Positions 27,263-36,017 of a stretch of 64,000 bases of DNA are shown piece after piece. The stretch's first letter is position 1. Each line of letters begins with the position of its first letter. Both the position numbers and the translations under genes were made by a program. The notes beneath the pieces were generated by a model, which saw only the letters and a list, made by a program, of their open reading frames with translations, did not search any database and had not been told where the DNA came from. The stretch is from Cerasicoccus arenae (GTDB lineage Bacteria > Verrucomicrobiota > Verrucomicrobiia > Opitutales > Cerasicoccaceae): the NCBI RefSeq assembly GCF_014651635.1, contig NZ_BMXG01000009.1, forward strand, positions 111,958 to 175,957, given 5' to 3'.

Positions 27263-28357
27263 ATGACCGATAAGCCATTTTTACTCTATGTAGGCAGTTA
27301 TACAGAAAGCATGCCTCATGTTTCACTGAACGAGGGCCAAGGTATTAGCGTTTTCGCTTTTTCACCGGGAGATGGCTCTTTGAAAGCAATTGGTGTGGCC
27401 CCAACAATCAATCCTAGTTACCTAGCCTTTAGTTCGTCTGGGCAGTATCTCTACAGTGTGGAGGAGCGCGCCAGTGAACAAGGTCCAGCAGTGTGTGCTT
27501 GGTGTGTTGATTCACGGACCGCGCTCCCTGTTTTGATCAATCGCCAGCTTTTACCTGGTGGGTATCCCTGCCACCTTACGGTTTCACCAAGTGGAGACTT
27601 ATTGGCGATAGCATGCTATGAAGAGGGAAGAGTTTGCCTGTTGCAACTATTAGGGGATGGCTCTTTGGGGGCTATAAGCCAAGTTTTTCAGCATGAAGGT
27701 TCGGGACCATGTCACGTGCGCCAGAAGGGACCGCATTCACACATGGTGTCTTTTCTGGACGAGCGCACTCTTTTGGCGACAGATCTCGGTGCGGATTGCA
27801 TCGTGGTTTACCGGCGCATAGCCTGTTCTGGTCTTTGGGAAAAACAGCAAGTTACCGCCTTGCCTAAGGGCTCGGGGACACGGCACTTGGCTCTGCACCC
27901 AGATGGACGACATGTGCTCGCGCTCGGTGAGTTAACGGGAGAAGTAACGCTGTTGCGTTGGAAGGACGACTATCTGATTACCATAGATTCCGCTACAAGT
28001 TTATCGGCCGAAGAAGCAGCAAGTGGAAAATCATCTTCAGCTGCAATCCGAATGTCTTTAGACGGACGAGTTGTGTATGTTTCGCACCGTGCAAGTGGTC
28101 AGGTAGTAACGTTGGTCTGCGATGCAGCAGCGGGTCAGATCCGAATAAAAGAAAACATACCTTGTGGCGGTAATATCCCCCGCGATATAGTGTTGTCACC
28201 AGATAACCGTTGGCTGCTTTGTGCAGCGCAGGATTCATCCGCAATCTTTGTTTTTCAGCGAACTTCTGATGGAGGACTTATCCCTGCGGGGCCAGCAATT
28301 GGGACTTGGGCGGGCACGCCCGTTTGTCTTGCATGGCACCCCGATAGCGGACGCTGA
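27263..28357 (+). CDS. Lactonase-family seven-bladed beta-propeller
   Basis: 364 aa. The start at 27263 has GGAGG at 27248-27252 ten bases upstream; longer starts in the frame would lie inside the LacI gene. The protein follows the YkgB/Pgl lactonase pattern: LLYVGSYTES, GISVFAFSPGDGSL, NPSYLAFSSSGQYLYSVEE, SGPCHVRQKGPHSHMVSF, GSGTRHLALHPDGRHVLALGEL and GGNIPRDIVLSPDNRWLLCAAQDS. This family hydrolyses sugar lactones such as 6-phosphogluconolactone. No signal peptide. Next to an SDR operon it suggests oxidation of a sugar to a lactone and then to an aldonate. Confidence 0.85.
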   Translation: MTDKPFLLYVGSYTESMPHVSLNEGQGISVFAFSPGDGSLKAIGVAPTINPSYLAFSSSGQYLYSVEERASEQGPAVCAWCVDSRTALPVLINRQLLPGGYPCHLTVSPSGDLLAIACYEEGRVCLLQLLGDGSLGAISQVFQHEGSGPCHVRQKGPHSHMVSFLDERTLLATDLGADCIVVYRRIACSGLWEKQQVTALPKGSGTRHLALHPDGRHVLALGELTGEVTLLRWKDDYLITIDSATSLSAEEAASGKSSSAAIRMSLDGRVVYVSHRASGQVVTLVCDAAAGQIRIKENIPCGGNIPRDIVLSPDNRWLLCAAQDSSAIFVFQRTSDGGLIPAGPAIGTWAGTPVCLAWHPDSGR

Positions 28358-28455
28358 AGCTGTGCTTTATTACCATGTGACTTAATCCTTAAAATGCAAC
28401 ATGGTTTTGATGAGCCCACTATTTATATCCGATATACTAAGGAATCATTGAGCAG

Positions 28456-29150
28456 TTATCTTTTCAGGAGCAATAACCAGTCTTCAGCCGTCGGCTTGGT
28501 GATTTCTGTGCCGTGATGAGATGGAAGCTGCTGATTCATCAACTGCACTTGCCCATCTCCTCGGGGTGCCCACATTGTACCATCTGGCTGCCTTTGCCAA
28601 TAACGTAAGACAACGACATCGATTTGATTTTTGCGCAATGGATCATCAAGAATCTCGTCGTTAATATTTTACTCGTTATTAGCGCTACCTTGATCCGTCT
28701 ATTCGTTTCGTCTTCCCATTCAGCAATCATACCGAGAAAAAAAGCAGAAACTCGAGGGGGCCAGAGAATTGAAATACGTGTGAAAAAATAAGGGCTGAAG
28801 TAGCTAAGTGGCCAAATCGTATTTGCATAAGCCATCCCATGCAATTTCGATTTTAGAACTTTCCCATGGCATTTCAAAATAAAGTGGTTGTAAGTTCCCA
28901 TCCTGTCGAGGTTCTGTAGAGTGATCATCACGGCGTCGGTCATACCAGATTCCTGGGCCACCGTGATAGAACGGCATGACATCACAAACCATCCGCTGTG
29001 CTAATTCCGTCAGATATTCAGTCAATCCAGAGCCAATTCTGCTTGGAACGATGTAATACTGACACCGGTATTTTCTCCTGCTGATGGCGATATTTCACCC
29101 ATCCACCATGCCGTGTTGACTTGCCCACCCCATAAAGCTCTTCCATCTAT
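28456..29150 (-). pseudogene. Decayed TIM-barrel hydrolase-like gene (DUF6298/apiosidase-like)
   Basis: Coding fragments in at least three minus-strand frames line up into one protein: GGQVNTAWWMGEISPSAG, then (frameshift near 29040) GLTEYLTELAQRMVCDVMPF with YHGGPGIWYDRRRDDHSTEP, a stop near 28804, then FFLGMIAEWEDETNRRIKVA, and (frameshift) NQIDVVVLRYWQRQPDGTMW to a stop at 28456. The order and content recall large secreted TIM-barrel proteins annotated DUF6298 in Verrucomicrobiota. The stretch between MPWE and FFLGM is much shorter than I would expect, so an internal deletion is likely. It lies just downstream of the GH38-like gene. Confidence 0.75.
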
Positions 29151-29173
29151 CGTAAATCAACCATTAATGATTT

Positions 29174-31633
29174 TCATTGGTTAATCCTAAATGGTTTCAG
29201 TCCGTGGTTCAGAATTTGGCAGCGACGAATCGCTTCTTGCGAGCCAGCCAAGTGGCTTCCGAATTCCAACCGATAGTTGAACTCGTGGAAACCGCCGAGG
29301 TTTGCTTCAAAATTGGTTTCCCAGTAGTTGTTCATGAGCCATGCGTATGGCCGTACATTTTCAATGCGCAGGTTCGGATGGCCCATGAGTAGGCGCTTGC
29401 CAAAGTCAAGTGGCCCAAGTTGAAGGAGAGGGGAGTCTGGCATTGTGACCACTAGACCGTACCCTGAGCCGCAAATAGCATAGCCGTTTTGCAAACAAAA
29501 CCAATCGGTGAGAGTATCGGGTAATTGATCCTGCCAGGGACGAATCGGGCCTCCGGGCTTGTCGAGGTAGAACTGGCCTCCGGGAGTTGAAAAGGGAAGA
29601 GCGAGAAAAAGACTTTCCGGCTCCCAAATGCATTTTTTCTGCATGTGAACGGTCACATCGATCCGAGGTGCGTTACGCCAAATTTTCAAAAAGAGCTTCA
29701 ACCATTCCACGCCTTCGAGCGCATATGTGATTTCGACTAGAATGTGAATGTGTGTTGCTTTCGGGAAACAGACGTCCGAAATAACTCCGGCAGTTCGGCG
29801 GACGCTTTTTCCTTTTCGATTACGCCCAAATGAACGCCTAACGTCACACATACGCTCGCCGTCGTTCTCGCCGACGGGGGTGACTTCGTAAACAGGTGTA
29901 AACGGGGCATGATGACGATTCGCGTTGAGCAACTCCAATCCGTTGGACTTGTCTAGCAGGGAAGTAATTTCGCCGTTCTCGGCAAAATCTAGCCGAAGAA
30001 GTGGAGTCTCAATTCCTGAGTGGTCAACTCGACACTTGGAAGTGCTGGCTTCCCTTCCTTCCACATCGTAGTCTGCTCCTACTTCCGAAAAATTGCGCTG
30101 CAATGAGCGAATCGAGCCAGTGCCGGCATGTAGCTCGAATTCAGCCTCCTCATTCGCGGCCAGCTTAACATGGATATCAAATGTATAACCACGAGGTGCC
30201 TTACACTTGGAAGACCCCATGACTGATCCAGAATCCCGCTCGCAGATTTCTGGATCGGTGGACAGCTCGCCGAAGTCCCTATATTCAAGGTAGAGGGAGG
30301 CAACGTCGTCAACTGGTTCCGAGAATGGGTTGATGACTTTATAAACTAGCTTTTCGGTGGAACTAGGGCTGGTGTTTACTTTTTCACCGAGGATCTCTAG
30401 TATGTAATCTTGTAGATCCATTGCTGCTTCGTAGGCACCTGCAGCGGTTGCGTTTTTGCATCCACTTATTCCTTTTGAAATCAGGCCCCAGGGTGCCGAC
30501 ATCGAATCAGAGTGATTGAATGTATGCTCTGAAAAAAGCAGTAGGTTTTGTTCCAATCTATCTGATTTGGAAACGGATAATGTGATACCTTTCCTCTCCG
30601 CTAATTTTTTAGACCAGTGGCCGATACGCATAGCCTCCCTCGCTAGACGAACTTCGTTTGGATTGGCGGCGAGTCCGTCTGACCACCAGTCCGGCCAGTC
30701 TCCACTTAGGCGCGGAATCTCCTTCACTTGCTCTCGTACATGGCGGCAAAATTCGGATGGCGTCGCCATTGTTACCTGAATCCAATCGTCATTTCGTAGA
30801 TTCCAATAGTTGACGAAACGGGCTATTTCAGCAGATGGTGGGGCGTTATCAGATATCGCGCCTGTGGCTTGCAGGAGCACAAAATCATGAGGATAACCAT
30901 CGCGCTCCAATTGACGCAGATAGCGTGGCAATCTCACTGCAGCAATATCATAACAATCCATCTTACGTGTGGCTGGGCGTAACTCGTCGGTGAAACCATA
31001 GGTAATAACCGCGCCCGGCGCGAGGCCCAGTGCGTTACCCAGTTGATAGTGCTCCCCATTCCAGACGAGAAGTTCTTGACCTGAAGGAGTTTCCCAGAGA
31101 AACGGGAACTGACGTTTTCCAAGTGGAGCCAGTCCGTGATGCGAGTGGATGCTGGTAATAAAATTCGTGACGCCCGCGTCCGCTAGCGCCTGTGCATAAC
31201 CCCAACTGAAGCCGTTGATGTCCGCCGAAAGCGCAGTGTCGAGTGGTAGCTCGTGAATGCGCGCAAATGCTGCAGATCGTTCAATCGAGGCACGCATCAG
31301 GTCATCATCAATTAATTCATTGAAATGCAAATAGGTTGCCGAAAGACCGATTGTGCCTTGCTGAATACAGTCAACAAGCTTACTCATTCGACTGGAGTCG
31401 TTCTGCTTCAACCACTGCTCGATCGACCAAAAGCACTCGTTAGTCCATTTGAAACCAGACAAAGATTCATCATTGCTAAGTTGGCTCGAAATATCGATTG
31501 CCTGATCCAAAAAAGAAACATGATGCCTAGCTATTCGGTTCTGCAACTGCGTATAGCCAATATCGGTGTGACTGTGATGAACGAGAAAGACTTTCCATTT
31601 TCGCTCTGGGGTGCAATCAAGCTTTTGTGGCAT
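29174..31633 (-). CDS. Divergent GH38-type glycosidase
   Basis: 819 aa, no signal peptide. The N-terminus has VFLVHHSHTDIGYTQLQNRI, with zinc-site residues His20, His22 and Asp24. A candidate nucleophile is Asp138 in LSADINGFSWGYAQAL. FSEHTFNHSDSMSAPWG and the long C-terminal beta region (ITSLLDKSNGLELL, HIHILVEITYALEGVEWL) also fit. The HTDIGYT variant marks the subgroup often annotated DUF5054 or GH38-like, distinct from the two classical GH38 genes here. Probably hydrolyses alpha-mannosides or a related glycoside in the cytosol. It lies 24 bp downstream of the GH130 gene and is probably co-transcribed with it. Confidence 0.75.
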   Translation of the reverse strand: MPQKLDCTPERKWKVFLVHHSHTDIGYTQLQNRIARHHVSFLDQAIDISSQLSNDESLSGFKWTNECFWSIEQWLKQNDSSRMSKLVDCIQQGTIGLSATYLHFNELIDDDLMRASIERSAAFARIHELPLDTALSADINGFSWGYAQALADAGVTNFITSIHSHHGLAPLGKRQFPFLWETPSGQELLVWNGEHYQLGNALGLAPGAVITYGFTDELRPATRKMDCYDIAAVRLPRYLRQLERDGYPHDFVLLQATGAISDNAPPSAEIARFVNYWNLRNDDWIQVTMATPSEFCRHVREQVKEIPRLSGDWPDWWSDGLAANPNEVRLAREAMRIGHWSKKLAERKGITLSVSKSDRLEQNLLLFSEHTFNHSDSMSAPWGLISKGISGCKNATAAGAYEAAMDLQDYILEILGEKVNTSPSSTEKLVYKVINPFSEPVDDVASLYLEYRDFGELSTDPEICERDSGSVMGSSKCKAPRGYTFDIHVKLAANEEAEFELHAGTGSIRSLQRNFSEVGADYDVEGREASTSKCRVDHSGIETPLLRLDFAENGEITSLLDKSNGLELLNANRHHAPFTPVYEVTPVGENDGERMCDVRRSFGRNRKGKSVRRTAGVISDVCFPKATHIHILVEITYALEGVEWLKLFLKIWRNAPRIDVTVHMQKKCIWEPESLFLALPFSTPGGQFYLDKPGGPIRPWQDQLPDTLTDWFCLQNGYAICGSGYGLVVTMPDSPLLQLGPLDFGKRLLMGHPNLRIENVRPYAWLMNNYWETNFEANLGGFHEFNYRLEFGSHLAGSQEAIRRCQILNHGLKPFRINQ

Positions 31634-31657
31634 AGGACGTGGTCAATCTTTGGGTGT

Positions 31658-32842
31658 TTACTGACAACGATTTTTCGAAATCAATTCAATCCTCTGGCGA
31701 ACGGCTTCCGCTGATCGACTACTGTCAGGTGGAGTGTTAAATGCGTAATCGAGCAATCGATCTACTGTGGTTGTTGCAACATGCATACGAGTATCGGACG
31801 AAGCGTAATAGATCAGGACGGAACCGTCCTCACGCTTCACCCAGCCGTTGCTGAATAATACGTTTGAGACATCGCCAACGCGTTCCTCACCCTCTGGAGC
31901 AAGGAAGTAGCCACCAGGTGCGGCAATGATTTGTCTCGGGTCGTCAAGATCAGTAACAAACAGGTAGAGGACATAACGCAGGCCAGCGGCGCAATTTCGG
32001 ACGCCGTGCGCCAAGTGCAGCCAGCCTTTTTCAGTTTTTATCGGTGAAGGCCCCTGCCCATTTTTACTTTCCTTAATGGTATGATAGACTCGCGGCTCAA
32101 TGACGGTTTCCTTTTCGACGCATGCACCATCCATGGTGGGAGTTAAGCCCCAGCCCAATCCCCCGCCAGAGCCGGCATCGATGAAGCTATCCTGAGGACG
32201 AGTATATAGCGCGTACTGGCCTTTAAGAAACTCTGGGTGTAAGACGACGTTGCGCTGCTGTGCGGAAGGTGTCACAAGGTCTGGAAGTCGTTCCCAATTG
32301 CAGAGATCTTTTGTGCGCACTATACCGCATTGGGCAACCGCAGATGAAGTGTCTCCAGAGGGTGCTTTTGGATCCTTACGCTCTGTGCAAAATAGGCCGT
32401 AGACGCATCCGTCCTCGTGCCGAGTCAGGCGCATGTCATAGATGTTGGTATCTGGGATTTCCGTTTCCGGAATAACGCACGGCTCCTCAATGAATTCGAA
32501 GTTTTCGATGCCGTTAGGACTCATGGCAACGCCAAAGAAAGACTTGCGGTCGACGCCCTCGATGCGACAGACAAGCGCGATTTTTCCCTCCCATTCGATC
32601 GCGCCGGAATTACACACTGCATTCACGCCAAGTCGCTCCTGCAGAAATGGATTACGCTCGGGCGATAGGTCATACCTCCATTCTAAAGGGACGTGAGCCG
32701 CAGTGATGATAGGGCTAGCGTAACGGGTAATTATTCCGTTATAAAATTCGCTGTCTTCGACATTCGGCGTTGAAAGCAGCATATCATGCTGATCGCGCAG
32801 TAGTTTAAGTTGAGACTCAAAAGTATTATGCATGGTTGGCAT
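31658..32842 (-). CDS. GH130 phosphorylase, mannosylglucose phosphorylase type
   Basis: 394 aa, cytosolic. Motifs of the mannosylglucose phosphorylase branch (GH130_1) run throughout: NPFLQERLGVNAVCNSGAI, CRIEGVDRKSFFGVA, TNIYDMRLTRHEDG (general acid Asp136, comparable to Asp131 of the Bacteroides enzyme as I recall), QQRNVVLHPEF, YTRPQDSFIDAGSGGGLGWG, VYHTIKESKNGQGPSPIKT, WLHLAHGVRNCAAGLRYVLY and APEGEERVGDVSNV. It splits beta-1,4-mannosyl-glucose with phosphate into mannose 1-phosphate and glucose, the last step of cytosolic mannan breakdown. Followed by the GH38-like gene. A strong promoter overlapping a TGTAT-N7-ATACA dyad lies about 90 bp upstream. Confidence 0.9.
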   Translation of the reverse strand: MPTMHNTFESQLKLLRDQHDMLLSTPNVEDSEFYNGIITRYASPIITAAHVPLEWRYDLSPERNPFLQERLGVNAVCNSGAIEWEGKIALVCRIEGVDRKSFFGVAMSPNGIENFEFIEEPCVIPETEIPDTNIYDMRLTRHEDGCVYGLFCTERKDPKAPSGDTSSAVAQCGIVRTKDLCNWERLPDLVTPSAQQRNVVLHPEFLKGQYALYTRPQDSFIDAGSGGGLGWGLTPTMDGACVEKETVIEPRVYHTIKESKNGQGPSPIKTEKGWLHLAHGVRNCAAGLRYVLYLFVTDLDDPRQIIAAPGGYFLAPEGEERVGDVSNVLFSNGWVKREDGSVLIYYASSDTRMHVATTTVDRLLDYAFNTPPDSSRSAEAVRQRIELISKNRCQ

Positions 32843-32929
32843 GGATGTTTTGGCGGATTTTTTGTGTCGATTCTTAGACGATAGTGCGCTTCGGATGCTC
32901 GGAAGGCTAAGGGGTTGTCTAATTGCTTT

Positions 32930-32958
32930 AATGTATTATAAGAATACAATTACATCAA
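32930..32958 (-). promoter_or_regulatory. Promoter with TGTAT-N7-ATACA operator (GH130 operon)
   Basis: On the minus strand TTGATG (32953-32958) and TACATT (32930-32935) are 17 bp apart. The dyad TGTAT-N7-ATACA (32932-32948) covers the spacer and -10 box, an arrangement expected for repression. The same dyad occurs at 44465, 44512 and 51385 and imperfectly at 34267. Confidence 0.6.
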
Positions 32959-32981
32959 TCCAATCTACTAGGTCGATATAA

Positions 32982-34115
32982 TTATTTGCTGTGGTAGAGG
33001 GAAATCAGGTCGCTGATTGAAACAATCGTATCCTCAATTGAGTTATTGTTAATCAGAAATGTGTGCAGATGAACTCCCAAGGACTCTTGAAAGGCTGGCC
33101 ATGATTTATTGCGTGGCCGAGTGTAGGCTTTTTGAAGTGTGGGATAGGTTTGGCTGAAGAATCCACCGGCATGCATGTCGGCTTCTTTGTCTTCCCACGC
33201 TGTTCGGCTAGCAGGTTGACCACCTGAAACCGTGTAGTTGCTTTTCTGGTATGCCTGACCTGCCACATGACATGCATATGCAGCAGCTTCGCGAGGGAAC
33301 TTGCACTGTGATGAGATGGCGATTCCGGCACCACCTAGCAACGCGTTGTCCTGCCCTGGAATGCCATGAAATTGGAGTTGTTTTGGTCGGTAGCCAATCC
33401 GGGAGTAGTTTGAATAACCAAAAGCTAATGGACAATAGGCAATATCTTCGCCGCGGCTCATGGCTTCGAGGAGTTGGATGGGGTTCCACTCTGTGCTTTG
33501 AGGATGTCCGTGATCTCGCAGCATTTGCAGTGCGCCCAAGGCAGCAATCAAAACCTCGCTCTGCTTTTCATTGGGTCGATTAGCGAGACTGCTATATCCG
33601 TTCTGCGCACATAGTGTGAGAAAGCAGCACATGGCGTCAGTTGGGCACAGGGGAGTGCAAAGATAAAGGCCTCTGGCTTTCAGGTTCGACGCAAACCTCG
33701 CTAGGTTGGGCCACGAAGTCGGAAGCTCATATTCATCGACGAGGTCGGGGCGGAATACTGCGACTTGGCACGCTGCATCGATCGGTATTGCCCATTGTTT
33801 GCTCAGGTATTGATAGCTGGCGTAGGACGGACCAGAGGAATCAGCGGCAAATTTAGATAATTCATCGGCACCGAGCAGTTGGTCAAATGGGCGTAGTGCA
33901 TTAGAGTCTGCGGCTACACCGATGTGCGGGTGATCGATGATCAGTAAATCGTAGTCGTTGGATAGGTGGCGGAGATCGGCGTCGCCGAAATCCTTTAGTG
34001 TGCGCCTCACCCACTCTATCCGGATATTTTGAACAGTTTCGTATTCTTCGACAGATGCTTCGAGTGGGGCATAGCCGCGAGGATGGTCCCAAGTGATACC
34101 GCGTAAATGAATCAT
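32982..34115 (-). CDS. Solute-binding-protein-fold protein without signal peptide
   Basis: 377 aa with the fold pattern of ABC sugar-binding proteins (family 1): FDQLLGADELSKFAADSSGP, WAIPIDAACQVAVFRPDLVD, TSWPNLARFASNLKARGLYL, MSRGEDIAYCPLAFGYSNYS, GGAGIAISSQCKFPREAAAY. It begins MIHLRGITWDHPRGYAPL with no signal peptide, lipobox or membrane helix, so it should stay in the cytosol. No ABC permease or ATPase lies nearby. I recall signal-less relatives with the TWDHPRG opening next to CoA-transferase and crotonase genes in other bacteria, and such genes lie 8 kb away here. A cytosolic ligand-binding or enzymatic role is inferred. Confidence 0.7.
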   Translation of the reverse strand: MIHLRGITWDHPRGYAPLEASVEEYETVQNIRIEWVRRTLKDFGDADLRHLSNDYDLLIIDHPHIGVAADSNALRPFDQLLGADELSKFAADSSGPSYASYQYLSKQWAIPIDAACQVAVFRPDLVDEYELPTSWPNLARFASNLKARGLYLCTPLCPTDAMCCFLTLCAQNGYSSLANRPNEKQSEVLIAALGALQMLRDHGHPQSTEWNPIQLLEAMSRGEDIAYCPLAFGYSNYSRIGYRPKQLQFHGIPGQDNALLGGAGIAISSQCKFPREAAAYACHVAGQAYQKSNYTVSGGQPASRTAWEDKEADMHAGGFFSQTYPTLQKAYTRPRNKSWPAFQESLGVHLHTFLINNNSIEDTIVSISDLISLYHSK

Positions 34116-34266
34116 GGTTCTTAGAAATTTATTGACCGTATAAGTTGTTACGTTCGTTCCTCTTGTGGCTGCTCAGCGACTCAATTCAGAGTTGGTGTTG
34201 CTACATATCTATGATCCTCGTTGTGTGCTGCTTTAAATTACCACCTTTTTAGAAAAGAGTTGCAAA

Positions 34267-34283
34267 TGTATCTAAAAGTTACA
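34267..34283. promoter_or_regulatory. Imperfect TGTAT-N7-ATACA site
   Basis: TGTATCTAAAAGTTACA differs at one position from the TGTAT-N7-ATACA dyad. It lies 49 bp upstream of the small secreted protein gene at 34332, in the divergent gap with the solute-binding-like gene. Confidence 0.4.
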
Positions 34284-34331
34284 ATATCGTTTTTGTTTTC
34301 CTAAACTTCAAACATTTATTGAGACCTCAAT

Positions 34332-34826
34332 ATGAATAAGATTATTAAACTTTCGTTGATGGCAGCCCTGATATTGCCCGTTTTCGCCCAAGCTCAGGCT
34401 TACCAAAAAGCAGAGGCTGAGAGTGCCTACAAAGGGGATGGCGGTTCCGCTAAGCAAGACGGACAGCTTGAGGTTAAGTCCGTCGGAGATGCCACCGTTG
34501 CGCGAGTCAAGGACTCCATGGCCCAGTGGGGTTATGTAACCTACTGGATGGGGCTGCCGACGCCAGCTGGCGAGTCGAAGATCCGTTTTCGTGTCCTCAA
34601 GACAGAGGAGCCAACCGCGCGTTATATCATTTACGTCAAGAGCGCCGAAGGTCAGCAAATGCTTGGCGATTTGGTAGTACCTGCCGATGCGGCAAATGAT
34701 AGCTTCGTGGATGTAGATATGCCGGTAAACTTTTCATCCGAATGGAGTGGTATTATCGTAAAGAAGGCGTCTGGTGACAACTTACCGAGTCCATGGATCG
34801 ATTCCGTAAGCGTGCTGCTCCAGTGA
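34332..34826 (+). CDS. Small secreted protein, possibly a stand-alone CBM-like domain
   Basis: 164 aa with a signal peptide (1-22, ending VFAQAQA). The mature part begins YQKAEAESAYKGDGGSA and continues with a beta-sandwich pattern (KIRFRVLKTEEPTARYIIYV, WIDSVSVLLQ) reminiscent of CBM6/CBM35 domains, which also open with an acidic EAE motif. No catalytic motif is visible. A strong terminator follows. An imperfect operator shared with glycan genes lies upstream, so a glycan-binding role is a reasonable guess. Confidence 0.6.
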   Translation: MNKIIKLSLMAALILPVFAQAQAYQKAEAESAYKGDGGSAKQDGQLEVKSVGDATVARVKDSMAQWGYVTYWMGLPTPAGESKIRFRVLKTEEPTARYIIYVKSAEGQQMLGDLVVPADAANDSFVDVDMPVNFSSEWSGIIVKKASGDNLPSPWIDSVSVLLQ

Positions 34827-34861
34827 TGCGCGTGCTTGGCTATAATATATATGATCATAGA

Positions 34862-34890
34862 AAAAGCCGCATCAGCCGATGCGGTTTTTT
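34862..34890 (+). terminator. Rho-independent terminator of the small secreted protein gene
   Basis: CCGCATC/GATGCGG stem with AGCC loop, A-rich before and six T after. It lies 36 bp past the stop. Confidence 0.88.
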
Positions 34891-34944
34891 CTGTGGTGCG
34901 CAATTAGGCTACGGCCCCTTTTTATTAGTGAGAGAGTCTTTCTT

Positions 34945-35922
34945 ATGACTGAATCAGAAATGCGATTAGTAGGAGTTGCCCTATATGGCGATGTCGGACA
35001 TCAGCTTCACCACGAAATGCTTCAAGGCAAATATCCAGGAGCTAAACTCTTGGCGGTGGCTAGATTTCAGGCGAAGGCGGCGCAGCTCCTTGCGGATGCT
35101 GGAATTCCAGTTTACTCAAGCTTGGAGGAGTTGCTCGACGACCCAACAGTAGATTTGATAGTGTTCTGCTCACCGCGGAAAGATGAGCAGGGGGAGCAGA
35201 TTATTCGTGCGCTGAATGCGGGGAAACATGCATATGCAGAGAAACCATGCTGTCTTACCGAATCAGCATTGGATCGGATCATCGAAGCCTCGCTGCGTAC
35301 AGGAAAGCGTTTCCATGAAATGAATAATAGCTCGCTGGCGCAGCCCTATTTGGCGATGCGCGAAATAGTGACCTCTGGAGTCCTTGGAGAAATCATTCAG
35401 GTATTTAGCCAAAAATCGTACCCATGGATGGACTGGCGACCTAAAGATGAGCGAATCGATGGAGGCCTTGCCAGACAGGTAGGTATTTATAATCTGCGTT
35501 TCGCCGAACAGGTGGCTGGGATGAAGATCACCTCATTGAAAATGGAGGAGACGCCCCTCGGCATCCCACACACAGACAGTGATTGCAAACGTGCTATATC
35601 AATGCAAATGCGCTTCGAAAGCGGAGCGATCGGCAGCGCCATTGCCAACTATTGTTGCCCGCCTCCAAATGACTGGGGACAGTGGGGTTATGAAACGTTG
35701 CGAATATTTGGCGAACGGGGATTTGTTGAGTCTATTGACAATGGTCGGATTGGCATTTTGGCACTGAATGGGCAGAGCCCGAGTGTGCTGGATGTTACTG
35801 CACCCAGCGTGGATTTCTTTGAGCTATTCTTGGAAGAGATCGTAACCGAGGTGAATCTGTCGCCATTTACACTGGAAGAAGAGTTGCGTCCTGTTCGCTG
35901 GTTGTTGCGCATAAAATCCTGA
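34945..35922 (+). CDS. Gfo/Idh/MocA-family oxidoreductase
   Basis: 325 aa from the ATG at 34945; the longer in-frame start at 34879 lies within the upstream terminator. The N-terminal Rossmann fold opens RLVGVALYGDVGHQLHHEML, the substrate-loop motif is HAYAEKPCCLT (the Lys of EKP), and the C-terminal half is the usual alpha/beta domain (DWRPKDERIDGGLARQVGIY). It should oxidise or reduce a sugar, inositol or sugar-acid carbon with NAD(P). Single gene ended by a bidirectional terminator. Confidence 0.85.
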   Translation: MTESEMRLVGVALYGDVGHQLHHEMLQGKYPGAKLLAVARFQAKAAQLLADAGIPVYSSLEELLDDPTVDLIVFCSPRKDEQGEQIIRALNAGKHAYAEKPCCLTESALDRIIEASLRTGKRFHEMNNSSLAQPYLAMREIVTSGVLGEIIQVFSQKSYPWMDWRPKDERIDGGLARQVGIYNLRFAEQVAGMKITSLKMEETPLGIPHTDSDCKRAISMQMRFESGAIGSAIANYCCPPPNDWGQWGYETLRIFGERGFVESIDNGRIGILALNGQSPSVLDVTAPSVDFFELFLEEIVTEVNLSPFTLEEELRPVRWLLRIKS

Positions 35923-35942
35923 TCCCAACTAGTAAAAAACAA

Positions 35943-35972
35943 AAAACCCGAACCTTATCGGTTCGGGTTTTG
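35943..35972. terminator. Bidirectional terminator
   Basis: CCCGAACC/GGTTCGGG arms with a 5-nt loop are flanked by A on the left and T on the right. It can end both the oxidoreductase gene (plus) and the PEP-CTERM gene (minus). Confidence 0.88.
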
Positions 35973-36017
35973 AATGAAACTAGAAACTGTGTTTCCGCTT
36001 TTCTTGAAAACTTACAC

